Shown one piece after another: positions 15,100 through 23,196 of a stretch of DNA of 23,286 bases. The position numbers and the translations under genes are program-made. Where the stretch lies: positions 1 to 23,286 of the forward strand of contig CAJWSN010000006.1 of assembly GCA_913046175.1 (NCBI GenBank), given 5' to 3'. How positions within the stretch are numbered: position 1 is the stretch's first letter; the number at the start of each line of letters is the position of its first letter. The notes beneath the pieces are model-generated. The model was not told the DNA's origin and ran no database searches. It saw nothing but the letters and a program-made list of their open reading frames with translations. This stretch comes from an uncultured Opitutia bacterium (GTDB lineage Bacteria; Verrucomicrobiota; Verrucomicrobiia; Opitutales; JABJCN01).

Positions 15100-15795
15100 T
15101 CAGGAAACCTCTTCAAACTTTCCGCCTGAAAGCATCACCTGACGATCCGTCCTCGCGGCAAATGTAGGATTGTGTGTCACCAGAACCAGGCTCGCCTCCT
15201 CTTTGCGGGAAAGATTGAGCAACAATTCCATCACCAAGCTGGCAGTCTCCTCATCAAGATTACCGGTGGGTTCATCCGCCAGGATTACTGAGGGGCGATT
15301 CATCAGGGCACGGGCAATGGCCACCCGCTGCCGCTCCCCTCCGGACAATTTTGAGGGAAGCTGCTTCAATCGCTCCTGCAAGCCCACTTTCTCCAGCAAT
15401 TGTTCGGCCCGATTCCATTCTGCCCTTCCGATCATGCGAATCATTCTGGATGCCATGACCACATTCTCAAGAACGTTCAACTCCGGCATGAGGTAATAGG
15501 ACTGGAACACAAAACCCAGCACCTCCGAACGTCTGCGCGCAAGTTCCTGACGGGATAATGCAGGAACCTCAAGACCATCCCAAAAAACCAATCCCTTGTC
15601 CGGTTGGTCGAGCCATGAAATCACATTCAGGAAAGTGGACTTCCCGCTCCCTGACTCCCCGCGAATGCTAAGGCTCTCCCCCGAATGCACCTTCAAGTCT
15701 GCGCTGCGAAGGACATCAATCGTCAAGCCATCGGGGCCTTGAAAGGACTTCTCCACCCCTTTTGCCTGCAAAACAGTGTTCACGGTATCATTCAC
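15100..15795 (-). CDS. lolD: ABC transporter ATP-binding protein, LolD-like
   Basis: This is the ATPase of a LolCDE-type complex, which extracts mature lipoproteins from the inner membrane and hands them to LolA. It has 231 residues with Walker A GESGSGKST at 46-54, Q-loop FVFQSYYLMPEL at 96-106, signature LSGGERQRVAIARAL at 150-164, Walker B VILADEP at 170-176, D-loop NLDEET and H-loop His208 (VTHN). The start is GTG at 15795, supported by GGAGG at 15805-15809 nine bases upstream. It overlaps the stop of the permease gene by eight bases, so the pair is translationally coupled. MacB-type and FtsE-type ATPases are close relatives; the partner permease decides for Lol. Confidence 0.9.
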   Translation of the reverse strand: MNDTVNTVLQAKGVEKSFQGPDGLTIDVLRSADLKVHSGESLSIRGESGSGKSTFLNVISWLDQPDKGLVFWDGLEVPALSRQELARRRSEVLGFVFQSYYLMPELNVLENVVMASRMIRMIGRAEWNRAEQLLEKVGLQERLKQLPSKLSGGERQRVAIARALMNRPSVILADEPTGNLDEETASLVMELLLNLSRKEEASLVLVTHNPTFAARTDRQVMLSGGKFEEVS

Positions 15796-17050
15796 TGCGC
15801 AAAGCCTCCGCCGGCTTCAAGCGAGCCGCCCTTATTGCCGGCAAAAGGCCAGCAACGGTGGTCAACAGAAGTGTAAAAAAGGAAACCAATACAAAGTCTC
15901 GCATTGAATAAGATGCCGGTATCCCCTCGAAACCATAGAGTTGATAAAAGGCGTCCTGGGCGTTGAATATTCCAAGGAGAAAAGTTACCACTGCATTGCG
16001 ATATTGCAGGGCCAACAAGGCACCGGCAATTCCAAGAGTCACGCCAAGCGTCCCAATTGCAATGCTTTGGAGGCAGAAGGTCTGGGCAATCTGTCCACGA
16101 CGCGCCCCCAGTGCCGCCAAGAGCCCGATCTCACGAGTCTTACGCAGCACGGATACTGACAAGGTCACCGCAATAGAAAAGGATGCCACCAGGATGATGA
16201 AGATCATGATGAAGAACATCACCCATTTTTCCATGCTAAGGAAAAAAAGAAAGCTCTCGTTCTTCTTTAACCAGCTCAAGGTCCGTAAAGGCAGTCCTTT
16301 GCTGTCATAATCCTCCTGCAGGGAGCGGGAAACAGCATCGGCATCCTCCCCATCCAAAAGCTTAATGGAAATACCGTGGATGCCACGATCCAGACCATAA
16401 AGTTCCTGCATCACCCGAAGGGTCACAACCCCATAGAGGCTGTCCACCTCGTACCAACCGGAACGAAAGACACCTGCCACTTTCATCTCACGAGGGAGAA
16501 GGATTTCATCCTGTTTCGCCTTTTCAAGCATTAGGGGAGTGAACACCTCCACGACATCTCCCGGCAGGACCTGAAGATTTCTCGCTAAATCCACCCCCAA
16601 AATAATCGTCTCGTCATCCAGGTCATCCAAGGTGCATTTGAGTTCCTCAACCTCCACATTTTTCAAGAACTTCTCCAAAGGTAAAACCATGCCTTCACGC
16701 TCCGGATCAATTCCCCGCAGGTATGGCATAAAGGGTACCTGGCCATTCTTCATCATGACCACCCCCTCCGCATAAGGTGTCGCGGCCAGCACCTCCTCCC
16801 GCGCCTCAAGTTCAGTCAACAATTCCTTCCATTCATCCCTCTTGATGATACCTCCCATGACACGAATGTCGGCATCACGAGCCACAATGTTTTCTCGAAT
16901 CTTGTCCCCAAACCCGTTCATCACTGTCTGCACTATCAGCAATACCATCACCCCAAGCATGACACCCACAATCGAAATGGCCGAATAAAAGGAAAAAAAA
17001 CGGCCCGTCGGAAAAAGCTGCTTCAGAGCCAGATAGAGCGGCCAGGGCAT
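15788..17050 (-). CDS. lolC: Lipoprotein-releasing system transmembrane protein, LolC/LolE-like
   Basis: This is the membrane subunit of the lipoprotein exporter. It has 420 residues with four membrane helices in the Lol order. Helix one (about 18-46, FFSFYSAISIVGVMLGVMV...) is followed by a periplasmic domain of about 220 residues that begins with NGFGDKIRENIV. Three helices sit at the C-terminus (WVMFFIMIFIILVASFSI..., then GTLGVTLGIAGALLAL, then DFVLVSFFTLLLTTVAGL), with the cytoplasmic GARRGQIAQTF loop contacting the ATPase. The end PAIRAARLKPAEALRSE is characteristic of the family. Only one permease gene is present, so the complex is probably a homodimer (LolF-like) or uses a second subunit elsewhere. 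It lies 116 bases downstream of lysS on the same strand. Confidence 0.9.
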   Translation of the reverse strand: MPWPLYLALKQLFPTGRFFSFYSAISIVGVMLGVMVLLIVQTVMNGFGDKIRENIVARDADIRVMGGIIKRDEWKELLTELEAREEVLAATPYAEGVVMMKNGQVPFMPYLRGIDPEREGMVLPLEKFLKNVEVEELKCTLDDLDDETIILGVDLARNLQVLPGDVVEVFTPLMLEKAKQDEILLPREMKVAGVFRSGWYEVDSLYGVVTLRVMQELYGLDRGIHGISIKLLDGEDADAVSRSLQEDYDSKGLPLRTLSWLKKNESFLFFLSMEKWVMFFIMIFIILVASFSIAVTLSVSVLRKTREIGLLAALGARRGQIAQTFCLQSIAIGTLGVTLGIAGALLALQYRNAVVTFLLGIFNAQDAFYQLYGFEGIPASYSMRDFVLVSFFTLLLTTVAGLLPAIRAARLKPAEALRSE

Positions 17051-17166
17051 TGTAGTATCGGCAAATGGTTCACAATGTAGGTTGACTGTTCCTTGCTTAA
17101 ACCGAAAGCAGTTTCAGGAATCTTACAAATTAATCCAATGAGTGTTGGACGAAAACCACAGGGGCA

Positions 17167-18645
17167 TTAGCCGGGCTTTAATGAGGGAAACAGGATTGTG
17201 TCCCGGATATTGGCGGCACCAGTCAGGAAGATCACCAGACGATCAATTCCAAGCCCCATTCCGCCTGCTGGCGGCATTCCATGTTCAAGGGCCAATAGAA
17301 AATCATTGTCAAGGTTGTGCACTTCCCCTCCAACCTGCTCCTCAAACATCTTCCGCTGAAGGAGGGGGTCATTCTGTTCACTGTAGGCAGGTGCAATCTC
17401 CTGGCCGTTGATGCATAGCTCAAAAACATCAAGGGTGTCAGGGGCCTCAGGATTTAACTTCGCCAAGGGACAAAGCTCAACTGGTATGTGGGTTACAAAT
17501 GTGGGTTGAACCAGGGTGGGTTCAATCAGCTTCTCAAAAACATCGTTGGTGATTTCAAAGTCCTCCAATTCAGGGTCAACCTCGATTCCAAGATTGCGGG
17601 CCTTGGCGAGTTTGTCATCCCGCGAAAGGGCAAACCAGTCCGCATCGTCCACCGCTTCCATTACCAGGTCCTTGTAGTCTGCCTCCCTCCAATCACCGGA
17701 AAGGTCAATTTCCTCCTCACTCTCGGGTCTCTTGACCTGCAGTTTACCCAATACAGACTCCGCCGCACGCTGGATGAGCCCCTGTGTCAACTCCATCATT
17801 CCCCGGTAATCAGAATATGCCTGATACGCCTCAAGCATGGTGAATTCCGGATTGTGCCGACGGGACAATCCCTCGTTCCTGAATACCCGGCCGATCTCAA
17901 ACACCCGGTCCATGCCTCCGACCAGCAACCGTTTAAGGTATAACTCCAGGGCAATCCTTAAATAAAAGTCACAGTCCAGGGCATTAAAATGTGTCTGGAA
18001 AGGCCGGGCGGCCGCCCCGCCCACAACAGACTGCATCATGGGTGTCTCCACTTCAATGAAATCACGTTCCCAAAGGAATGATCGAATCTCCCGAATGATG
18101 GAGCTTCGTTGTTGAAAGCGGGTTCTGGACTCCTGGTTCACGATCAGGTCCAGGTAACGCTGGCGATAAATCTGGTCGCTGTCCGTTAGCCCATGCCACT
18201 TCTCAGGCAAAGGTCGCAACGCCTTGCAGACCAGGGTGTAACCTTGGGCCCGAACCGTTATCTCACCTGTCCTGGTTACAAACAAGGGTCCCGTCACTCC
18301 AATAAAATCCCCGAGATCCAGCTTCTTGAACAAACGATAGTTCTCTTCACCAATCTCATCCCGCTTCACATAAATCTGCATCATCCCGTCACGATCCAGA
18401 ATCTTCAGGAAGGACGCCTTCCCCATCACCCGGAAAGTGACAATCCGACCGGCAACGGAAACCTCCTCCTCCGTCTCTTCAACACCAAGTTCCTCGTAAA
18501 GACTCCTTGCTTGGCGGGATGTGTGACTCTGCACACAGTTTCCATCATAAGGGTTGTCTCCCGCCTCAACCAGGTTATGCAACTTCTGCAAACGTACGGC
18601 GCGTTGATTGTGGGATTGATCTTCTTCCGTGTTTTTGGAATCCAT
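17167..18645 (-). CDS. lysS: Lysyl-tRNA synthetase, class II
   Basis: Charges tRNA-Lys with lysine. The 492-residue product has an N-terminal OB-fold anticodon-binding domain (about 60-145, with VAGRIVTFRVMGKASF and QIYVKRDEIG) and a class II catalytic domain. The class II blocks are RSFLWERDFIEVETPMM (motif 1), RVFEIGRVFRNEGLSRRHN with NPEFTMLE (motif 2) and GMGLGIDRLVIFLTG (motif 3). RQRYLDLIVNQ just before motif 1 is typical of LysRS, and NGQEIAPAYSEQNDP matches its conserved amino-acid-binding region. I chose ATG at 18645 over a TTG at 18660. It is divergent from the CvpA-like gene across about 175 bases and probably leads the minus-strand run into lolC, lolD and the oxidoreductase. Confidence 0.96.
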   Translation of the reverse strand: MDSKNTEEDQSHNQRAVRLQKLHNLVEAGDNPYDGNCVQSHTSRQARSLYEELGVEETEEEVSVAGRIVTFRVMGKASFLKILDRDGMMQIYVKRDEIGEENYRLFKKLDLGDFIGVTGPLFVTRTGEITVRAQGYTLVCKALRPLPEKWHGLTDSDQIYRQRYLDLIVNQESRTRFQQRSSIIREIRSFLWERDFIEVETPMMQSVVGGAAARPFQTHFNALDCDFYLRIALELYLKRLLVGGMDRVFEIGRVFRNEGLSRRHNPEFTMLEAYQAYSDYRGMMELTQGLIQRAAESVLGKLQVKRPESEEEIDLSGDWREADYKDLVMEAVDDADWFALSRDDKLAKARNLGIEVDPELEDFEITNDVFEKLIEPTLVQPTFVTHIPVELCPLAKLNPEAPDTLDVFELCINGQEIAPAYSEQNDPLLQRKMFEEQVGGEVHNLDNDFLLALEHGMPPAGGMGLGIDRLVIFLTGAANIRDTILFPSLKPG

Positions 18646-18819
18646 GGCTAATGAAAACAATGGGGCAGATCGTTCACGTTCCCCCTTTCATGGCGAGGAA
18701 AAAAGTCCAGTGACCAAGCACGGAAAAACTTGAACCAAGGCAACTGTTTTGTATCCTGATTCCAATGGTGAGGACTGGCATAGCGTACTGCGCATGCTAA
18801 TTATGTATTTGTGTACCTG

Positions 18820-19818
18820 ATGGACAATGCAATTGAAAGCATGCCCCAAATGAATTGGTTGACGATGCCAGGACTCGTCGTGCTGGGCTTGACAGGGATG
18901 TTTTTGCTCCAAGGTGCGTGGTCGGGTTGGAAGCATGGATTTCCCCGTAAATTCACAGCCCTGCTGGCCTTGACCATCTCCCTGCTGGGTTCCTGGCATT
19001 TTCGGGCAGAAATCGCCATCCTTTTGGAAAACCATATCCAGGTTCCGCTGCTTGCCCTGGAGATGGCAGCGTTTTTCTACACTTTCCTCTTCAGTTACCT
19101 GATCCTGCTGACCATTGCCTACACAATTTTCAAGAAGACAAAGGACCAGGCTGGCGGAAACAGGATTTCCTATGCAGCAGGTGGCGCTGCCTTGGGCTTC
19201 ATGATCAATCTGGTGATCCTCGGTGCATTGGTCGTCGGCTGCAGGTATGGTTACGAGTGTTTCCAAGCCTACAAAATGGTGGAGAGTCCAGAACGTCCCG
19301 GTGAAAACACAAATTCTCAGGATGGTGGAGTGAAGCCAGTCCCGAAGTGGCTGGAACTTGTGGGCGAAACCATGGGGCTGATTCAACAGACACCGCTGAG
19401 TGAAGCACTGTCTGATATAAAGCCGATTGATCCGCGAACTTTACGGGTAGGCTCCAAGCTCACCTTCCTCACTCGCAACCCGGAGGCCCGCAGGTTTTTT
19501 CTTCAGAGTCCGGAAGCCCAGGAGCTTCTGAACACCCCAAAAGCCAAGGCCGCACTTAATGACCCCGAGCTCATCCGCCTGGTCAATGAGAAAAACTGGC
19601 AGAAACTGGGCAACCAAAAAATAATCCTTGATGTCATGTCCTCCCCGGATACCTGGAACGGTGTCGACCTGGAAAGGCTGGAAGTCGCTATTGACCGTGC
19701 AATCTCACAGGCAAACTCAGAAAACAAGCCCCAACCCTCCCCCTTGGCACCTGCAAAAATAAATCCAAAGCCTCAGACCAAGAAGACAACCGACCCTGGC
19801 CTTTCCTCAATTCGTTAA
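18820..19818 (+). CDS. CvpA-like membrane protein with a repeat-containing C-terminal extension
   Basis: 332 residues from ATG at 18820; GTG at 18811 is an alternative. The N-terminal half has four hydrophobic segments (about residues 14-35, 45-60, 75-105 and 118-142). A GxxxGxxxG-rich first helix and GWKHGFPRKFTALLAL after it resemble the CvpA family, linked in E. coli to colicin V production and envelope stress. The C-terminal half is soluble, with a striking run of four 9-10-residue units of the form [NSTD]-P-[EK]-x-x-x-(two hydrophobics) at residues 220-256. It ends in a Pro/Lys-rich tail. A weak promoter (TTGAAC at 18730-18735, 16 bases, TATCCT at 18752-18757) may drive it. The CvpA assignment is from topology and general character. 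Confidence 0.75.
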   Translation: MDNAIESMPQMNWLTMPGLVVLGLTGMFLLQGAWSGWKHGFPRKFTALLALTISLLGSWHFRAEIAILLENHIQVPLLALEMAAFFYTFLFSYLILLTIAYTIFKKTKDQAGGNRISYAAGGAALGFMINLVILGALVVGCRYGYECFQAYKMVESPERPGENTNSQDGGVKPVPKWLELVGETMGLIQQTPLSEALSDIKPIDPRTLRVGSKLTFLTRNPEARRFFLQSPEAQELLNTPKAKAALNDPELIRLVNEKNWQKLGNQKIILDVMSSPDTWNGVDLERLEVAIDRAISQANSENKPQPSPLAPAKINPKPQTKKTTDPGLSSIR

Positions 19819-19841
19819 TTCAAGATTGGGCTGGTTCATGG

Positions 19842-19860
19842 CCCAGGCCAGGTTCCTGGG
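19842..19860 (+). terminator. Possible hairpin after the CvpA-like gene
   Basis: CCCAGG (19842-19847) can pair with CCTGGG (19855-19860) across a seven-base loop, 24 bases after the CvpA-like stop codon. The following AGATATTTCAATT has no uninterrupted T tract, so it is at best a weak intrinsic terminator or an RNA-stabilising hairpin. Confidence 0.22.
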
Positions 19861-19928
19861 AGATATTTCAATTCAAATAATCTGCGATTGAATTCCATCG
19901 AGGATTCTGCAGAGTTCGTCTCGCTTAA

Positions 19929-20807
19929 ATGCAAAATCGCAAACCCAGTTGGCTCCGCGCAAAGCTTCCCACCAGTCCAGACTACCGAAAGGTCAGGGCC
20001 ATCGTGGAGCACAATGAACTGCATACTGTTTGCCAAAGTGCCCAATGCCCCAACATGGGTGAATGCTGGTCCAGGGGTACTGCGACATTGATGATCCTTG
20101 GCAACGTCTGCACACGCGCATGCACTTTTTGCGCTGTCCACACGGGCAAACCCACCGAACTGGACCTTGCTGAACCCGCACGGGTTGCTGATGCAGTCGC
20201 GCGCATGGGACTTCGGCATTGCGTCATTACCTCGGTGGCCCGCGATGATCTGAAAGACGGTGGTGCCACCGTCTGGGCCCGTACCATTCGCGCAATACGA
20301 AACCGCTGCCCACAAACTGCGATCGAGGTTCTGACCCCGGACTTCCAAGGCAAACTAAACAACCTTGATGATGTTCTCGACGCAGAACCGGACATTTTTA
20401 ATCACAATCTCGAAACCATCGAAAGGCTCCAGAAACCCATCCGACGGACAGCCTCATACAACCGCTCGCTGGATGTCCTCAAACATGCAGGAGACCGTGG
20501 ATTCACTACCAAGTCAGGACTCATGCTGGGTATCGGTGAAAAGCCGAAGGAAATCGGCAAGGCACTGAAAGATCTCCGAATCGCCGATGTCAACATCCTC
20601 ACACTCGGGCAATATCTTCAACCCACTCCTTCACACACGCCAGTTGATCGCTGGGTGACCCCCGAGGAGTTTGAAGAATGGAAAAAATTCTCGCTGGATA
20701 TCGGCTTTGATGTTGTTGAGTCCGGACCACTTGTCCGCTCCTCCTACCACGCCGAGGAACAAAGCGAACACTTTGGTTCCCATGCAGCCAAGGCTGGTGT
20801 CGCCTGA
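19929..20807 (+). CDS. lipA: Lipoyl synthase
   Basis: LipA is a radical SAM enzyme that inserts two sulfurs into protein-bound octanoyl groups to make lipoyl cofactors for 2-oxoacid dehydrogenases and the glycine cleavage system. The 292-residue product carries both iron-sulfur clusters. The auxiliary one is at Cys35-x4-Cys40-x5-Cys46 (CQSAQCPNMGEC) and the radical SAM one at Cys61, Cys65 and Cys68 (CTRACTFC). The C-terminal RSSYHAEEQ supplies the serine that ligates the auxiliary cluster. FNHNLET and TKSGLMLGIGE are further family signatures. It starts 110 bases after the CvpA-like gene. lipB is not in the window. No strong ribosome binding site is seen before the ATG. Confidence 0.97.
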   Translation: MQNRKPSWLRAKLPTSPDYRKVRAIVEHNELHTVCQSAQCPNMGECWSRGTATLMILGNVCTRACTFCAVHTGKPTELDLAEPARVADAVARMGLRHCVITSVARDDLKDGGATVWARTIRAIRNRCPQTAIEVLTPDFQGKLNNLDDVLDAEPDIFNHNLETIERLQKPIRRTASYNRSLDVLKHAGDRGFTTKSGLMLGIGEKPKEIGKALKDLRIADVNILTLGQYLQPTPSHTPVDRWVTPEEFEEWKKFSLDIGFDVVESGPLVRSSYHAEEQSEHFGSHAAKAGVA

Positions 20808-20868
20808 AGCCGAAGCAAATCATTGCCCTATCGCTTTAACTATTTTGTGCACCCCTCCTTCATGAAAA

Positions 20869-21690
20869 ATGGCCATCCCCCTCGAAGACTTTTCTGAAGA
20901 TATTATTGGAAAGGCACAGCGAGGCTTGTCTATTGACACAGGGGAATTGGCTGAACGAACCGGTCTTGACCGGGAGCAAATCAAGGCTCTCCGCATGGGG
21001 GGCTCAGATAAAGAGTCCATAATGAGAGTTGCCCCAGCCCTTGGTCTTCATCCGGATACCCTGCTTGCATCTGCTAAAAAGGAATGGTTCCCAAATCAAC
21101 CGGAGATACCCGGGCTATATGCGTTCCACACCTACTACGGAGACATGATCGTCAATGCCTATTTATTGCACTCTTTGGAAAGTGATGAGGCTATTGTTTT
21201 TGACACAGGGACCGACTGTTCCGAAATCCTCAACCAACTCCGCAAGAAAGACCTTAAACTTGCTGCCATCTGCCTTACCCATTCACACCGTGACCACATA
21301 GCAGAACTGGACAGTCTTCGCGCCGCCACAGGCAATCCACCCGCTTTTATTCACAAGGATGAACCCGTCCACGGTGCAGAGACTATTGAGGAAGGCTGGA
21401 CACTCGAGACAGCTGGACTGCGACTGAACAGCCGCAAGACCAGTGGGCACTCCCCTGCAGGTATCACTTATGTGGTGGATGGCATGCCCGCACCAGTGGC
21501 AATCGTTGGTGACGCCCTCTTCGCAGGATCAATGGGAGGAGGCATGGTCTCCTACGAGGATGCCCTGCAAAACAACCGCGAAAAAATCCTTACGCTTTCT
21601 GATGACACAGTCCTTTGCCCCGGGCATGGTCCACTGTCTACTGTCTCCCAGGAAAAATCCCACAACCCGTTCTTCCCGGAGTTCAAGTAA
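20869..21690 (+). CDS. Metallo-beta-lactamase-fold hydrolase with N-terminal helix-turn-helix
   Basis: 273 residues, cytosolic. Residues 1-68 form a helical module that reads like an XRE-type helix-turn-helix (GELAERTGLDREQIKAL, then IMRVAPALGLHPDTLL). Residues 80-270 are a metallo-beta-lactamase fold resembling glyoxalase II-type hydrolases. The zinc-binding THSHRDH sits at 137-143 (His138, His140, Asp142, His143), with His194 in SGHSPAG, Asp215 in GDALF and His253 in PGHGPLS. All expected dinuclear metal ligands are therefore present. The substrate is unknown; a hydroxyacylglutathione-type thioester is one option. It follows lipA after 61 bases on the same strand and converges with the MrpD-like gene after 12 bases. 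Confidence 0.86.
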   Translation: MAIPLEDFSEDIIGKAQRGLSIDTGELAERTGLDREQIKALRMGGSDKESIMRVAPALGLHPDTLLASAKKEWFPNQPEIPGLYAFHTYYGDMIVNAYLLHSLESDEAIVFDTGTDCSEILNQLRKKDLKLAAICLTHSHRDHIAELDSLRAATGNPPAFIHKDEPVHGAETIEEGWTLETAGLRLNSRKTSGHSPAGITYVVDGMPAPVAIVGDALFAGSMGGGMVSYEDALQNNREKILTLSDDTVLCPGHGPLSTVSQEKSHNPFFPEFK

Positions 21691-21702
21691 TGCCCTCGGA
21701 GG

Positions 21703-23196
21703 CTACCTTGCAAAAAACAGGAGTCCGAGAATCACCACCGCAGCCAAAGCTCCAAGTCCTGCCGGAAAAAACCCCCTTTTAGCCTCATTGCATAAATCGC
21801 GGCGTTTATCCCGCAGCTTCAGGTTGCGGCCAGATAAAATGCCCCACTGCGGTGTCTGCAGGTAAGCCAGGGTTCTACTGGGCAGATGAGTGAGGAAAGA
21901 CTGTATGGAAGGTATGGCAAGCCCCACGACAACCGCCTTCACAAATGCATTGATTCCATTGAGGCTCCAAGCGAGGAATCGCTCAACCGCACCCATTCCC
22001 TTCCGGAAAAACCAGTCTGTATCAAGGTTGGTTGAACGCAACTCCGGAGGGTACAATTTCAGCATTTGCAATGCCGCAAAAGCCAGGGCGGAAAAGCAAA
22101 GCAATTGCAACTGGGCAATTACATGGCTGACAGTGTAAGGATCATACACCACGTCTCGGGGCAGCAGATCGTAGAGAAATCGTGGAAAACAACCTATAAA
22201 AATGCACAGGGTTGCCCCAAGGCCCATTGCACAGAGCATGTTCAAGGGAGCCTCCCTTCCCTGGATTCCGGTGAGCGGAAGACGCAGGTCCGGTGCCGAG
22301 GAGTCGTGGTGGTAAAATGCAAAGAATGGAATCTTGATTCCTGCGTGGTGAAAGACGCCGGCTGCCGCAAACAAAAGCATGAACCAAACCATTGTATAGC
22401 CTTCATGTGCAGCGGCTGACATAATCAGGGATTTGCTCACAAAACCGCAAAAGAGAGGGAACGCCGAGATGGAAGACGCACCCACGATACAAAACCCGGC
22501 GCTCCAAGGCATTGTCTTGTAGAGACCCCCGAGATCCGAGCCATTGATTCGGCCGGTTCGCATCAACACCGCACCCATCGACATGAAAAGCAACCCCTTG
22601 AACAAGACGTCATTGAAGGCGTGGGCAACCGCACCATTAATGGACAGGTCAGTGCCAATGCCGATCCCCACAACCATAAAGCCAATCTGGTTGATCATGC
22701 TGTAGCCCAGGACACGGCGAAGGTCGTTCTCAATCACCGCGTAAAAAATCGGGAACATCGCCATCGCACTCCCGATCCAGATGAGTAGCTCCGTTCCGGC
22801 AAATGTGCGCGCCAGGGTACAGACCGCCACCTTGGTTGTAAAGCAGCAGAGAAATACTGTACCCGTGGATGTGCCTGCAGGATATCCCTCCACCAGCCAG
22901 GTGTGCAATCCGGGAAAGGCGCACTTGATGCCAATGGCAAAAAAGATCAGCCATGCGGCAAGTCCCGCCAGTTCCAGCTGCCGGATTTCCAGTGATCCTG
23001 TCTCGTGATAATGAAGCCCCATGCCCCCGAGGAGGAGAAGGCCCGAGAGAATGTGAAAGATAAGGTAACGCTGCCCGGCGCCAAAGGATTGTGGGCTCTT
23101 TCGGGCCCAGATCTGGAAAACGGATGTAACGGCAAGCAATTCCCAGAAGAATAAAAAGATGTATAGAATGCGAGATTTGGAGGTAGTAAATGCCAA
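21703..23196 (-). CDS. MrpD/NuoN-type proton antiporter membrane subunit, N-terminally truncated
   Basis: A 497-codon frame with about a dozen membrane helices, of the complex I-like antiporter subunit family (Mrp Na+/H+ antiporter subunit D type). FFWELLAVTSVFQIW at 16-30 holds the essential helix-5 glutamate (Glu19), and IGIKCAFPGLHTWL at 88-101 holds the helix-7 lysine (Lys91). IENDLRRVLGYSMINQIGFM and SAFPLFCGFVSKS are also family blocks. Intact relatives have roughly 100 residues (the first few helices) before the FWEL helix. Here the frame begins just before it, with only a TTG at 23196 and an in-frame TAG at 23202-23200. It is therefore either a pseudogene or cut by a rearrangement or assembly error near 23170-23200. 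Mrp complexes need several subunits, and none of the others is present. Confidence 0.85.
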   Translation of the reverse strand: MAFTTSKSRILYIFLFFWELLAVTSVFQIWARKSPQSFGAGQRYLIFHILSGLLLLGGMGLHYHETGSLEIRQLELAGLAAWLIFFAIGIKCAFPGLHTWLVEGYPAGTSTGTVFLCCFTTKVAVCTLARTFAGTELLIWIGSAMAMFPIFYAVIENDLRRVLGYSMINQIGFMVVGIGIGTDLSINGAVAHAFNDVLFKGLLFMSMGAVLMRTGRINGSDLGGLYKTMPWSAGFCIVGASSISAFPLFCGFVSKSLIMSAAAHEGYTMVWFMLLFAAAGVFHHAGIKIPFFAFYHHDSSAPDLRLPLTGIQGREAPLNMLCAMGLGATLCIFIGCFPRFLYDLLPRDVVYDPYTVSHVIAQLQLLCFSALAFAALQMLKLYPPELRSTNLDTDWFFRKGMGAVERFLAWSLNGINAFVKAVVVGLAIPSIQSFLTHLPSRTLAYLQTPQWGILSGRNLKLRDKRRDLCNEAKRGFFPAGLGALAAVVILGLLFFAR

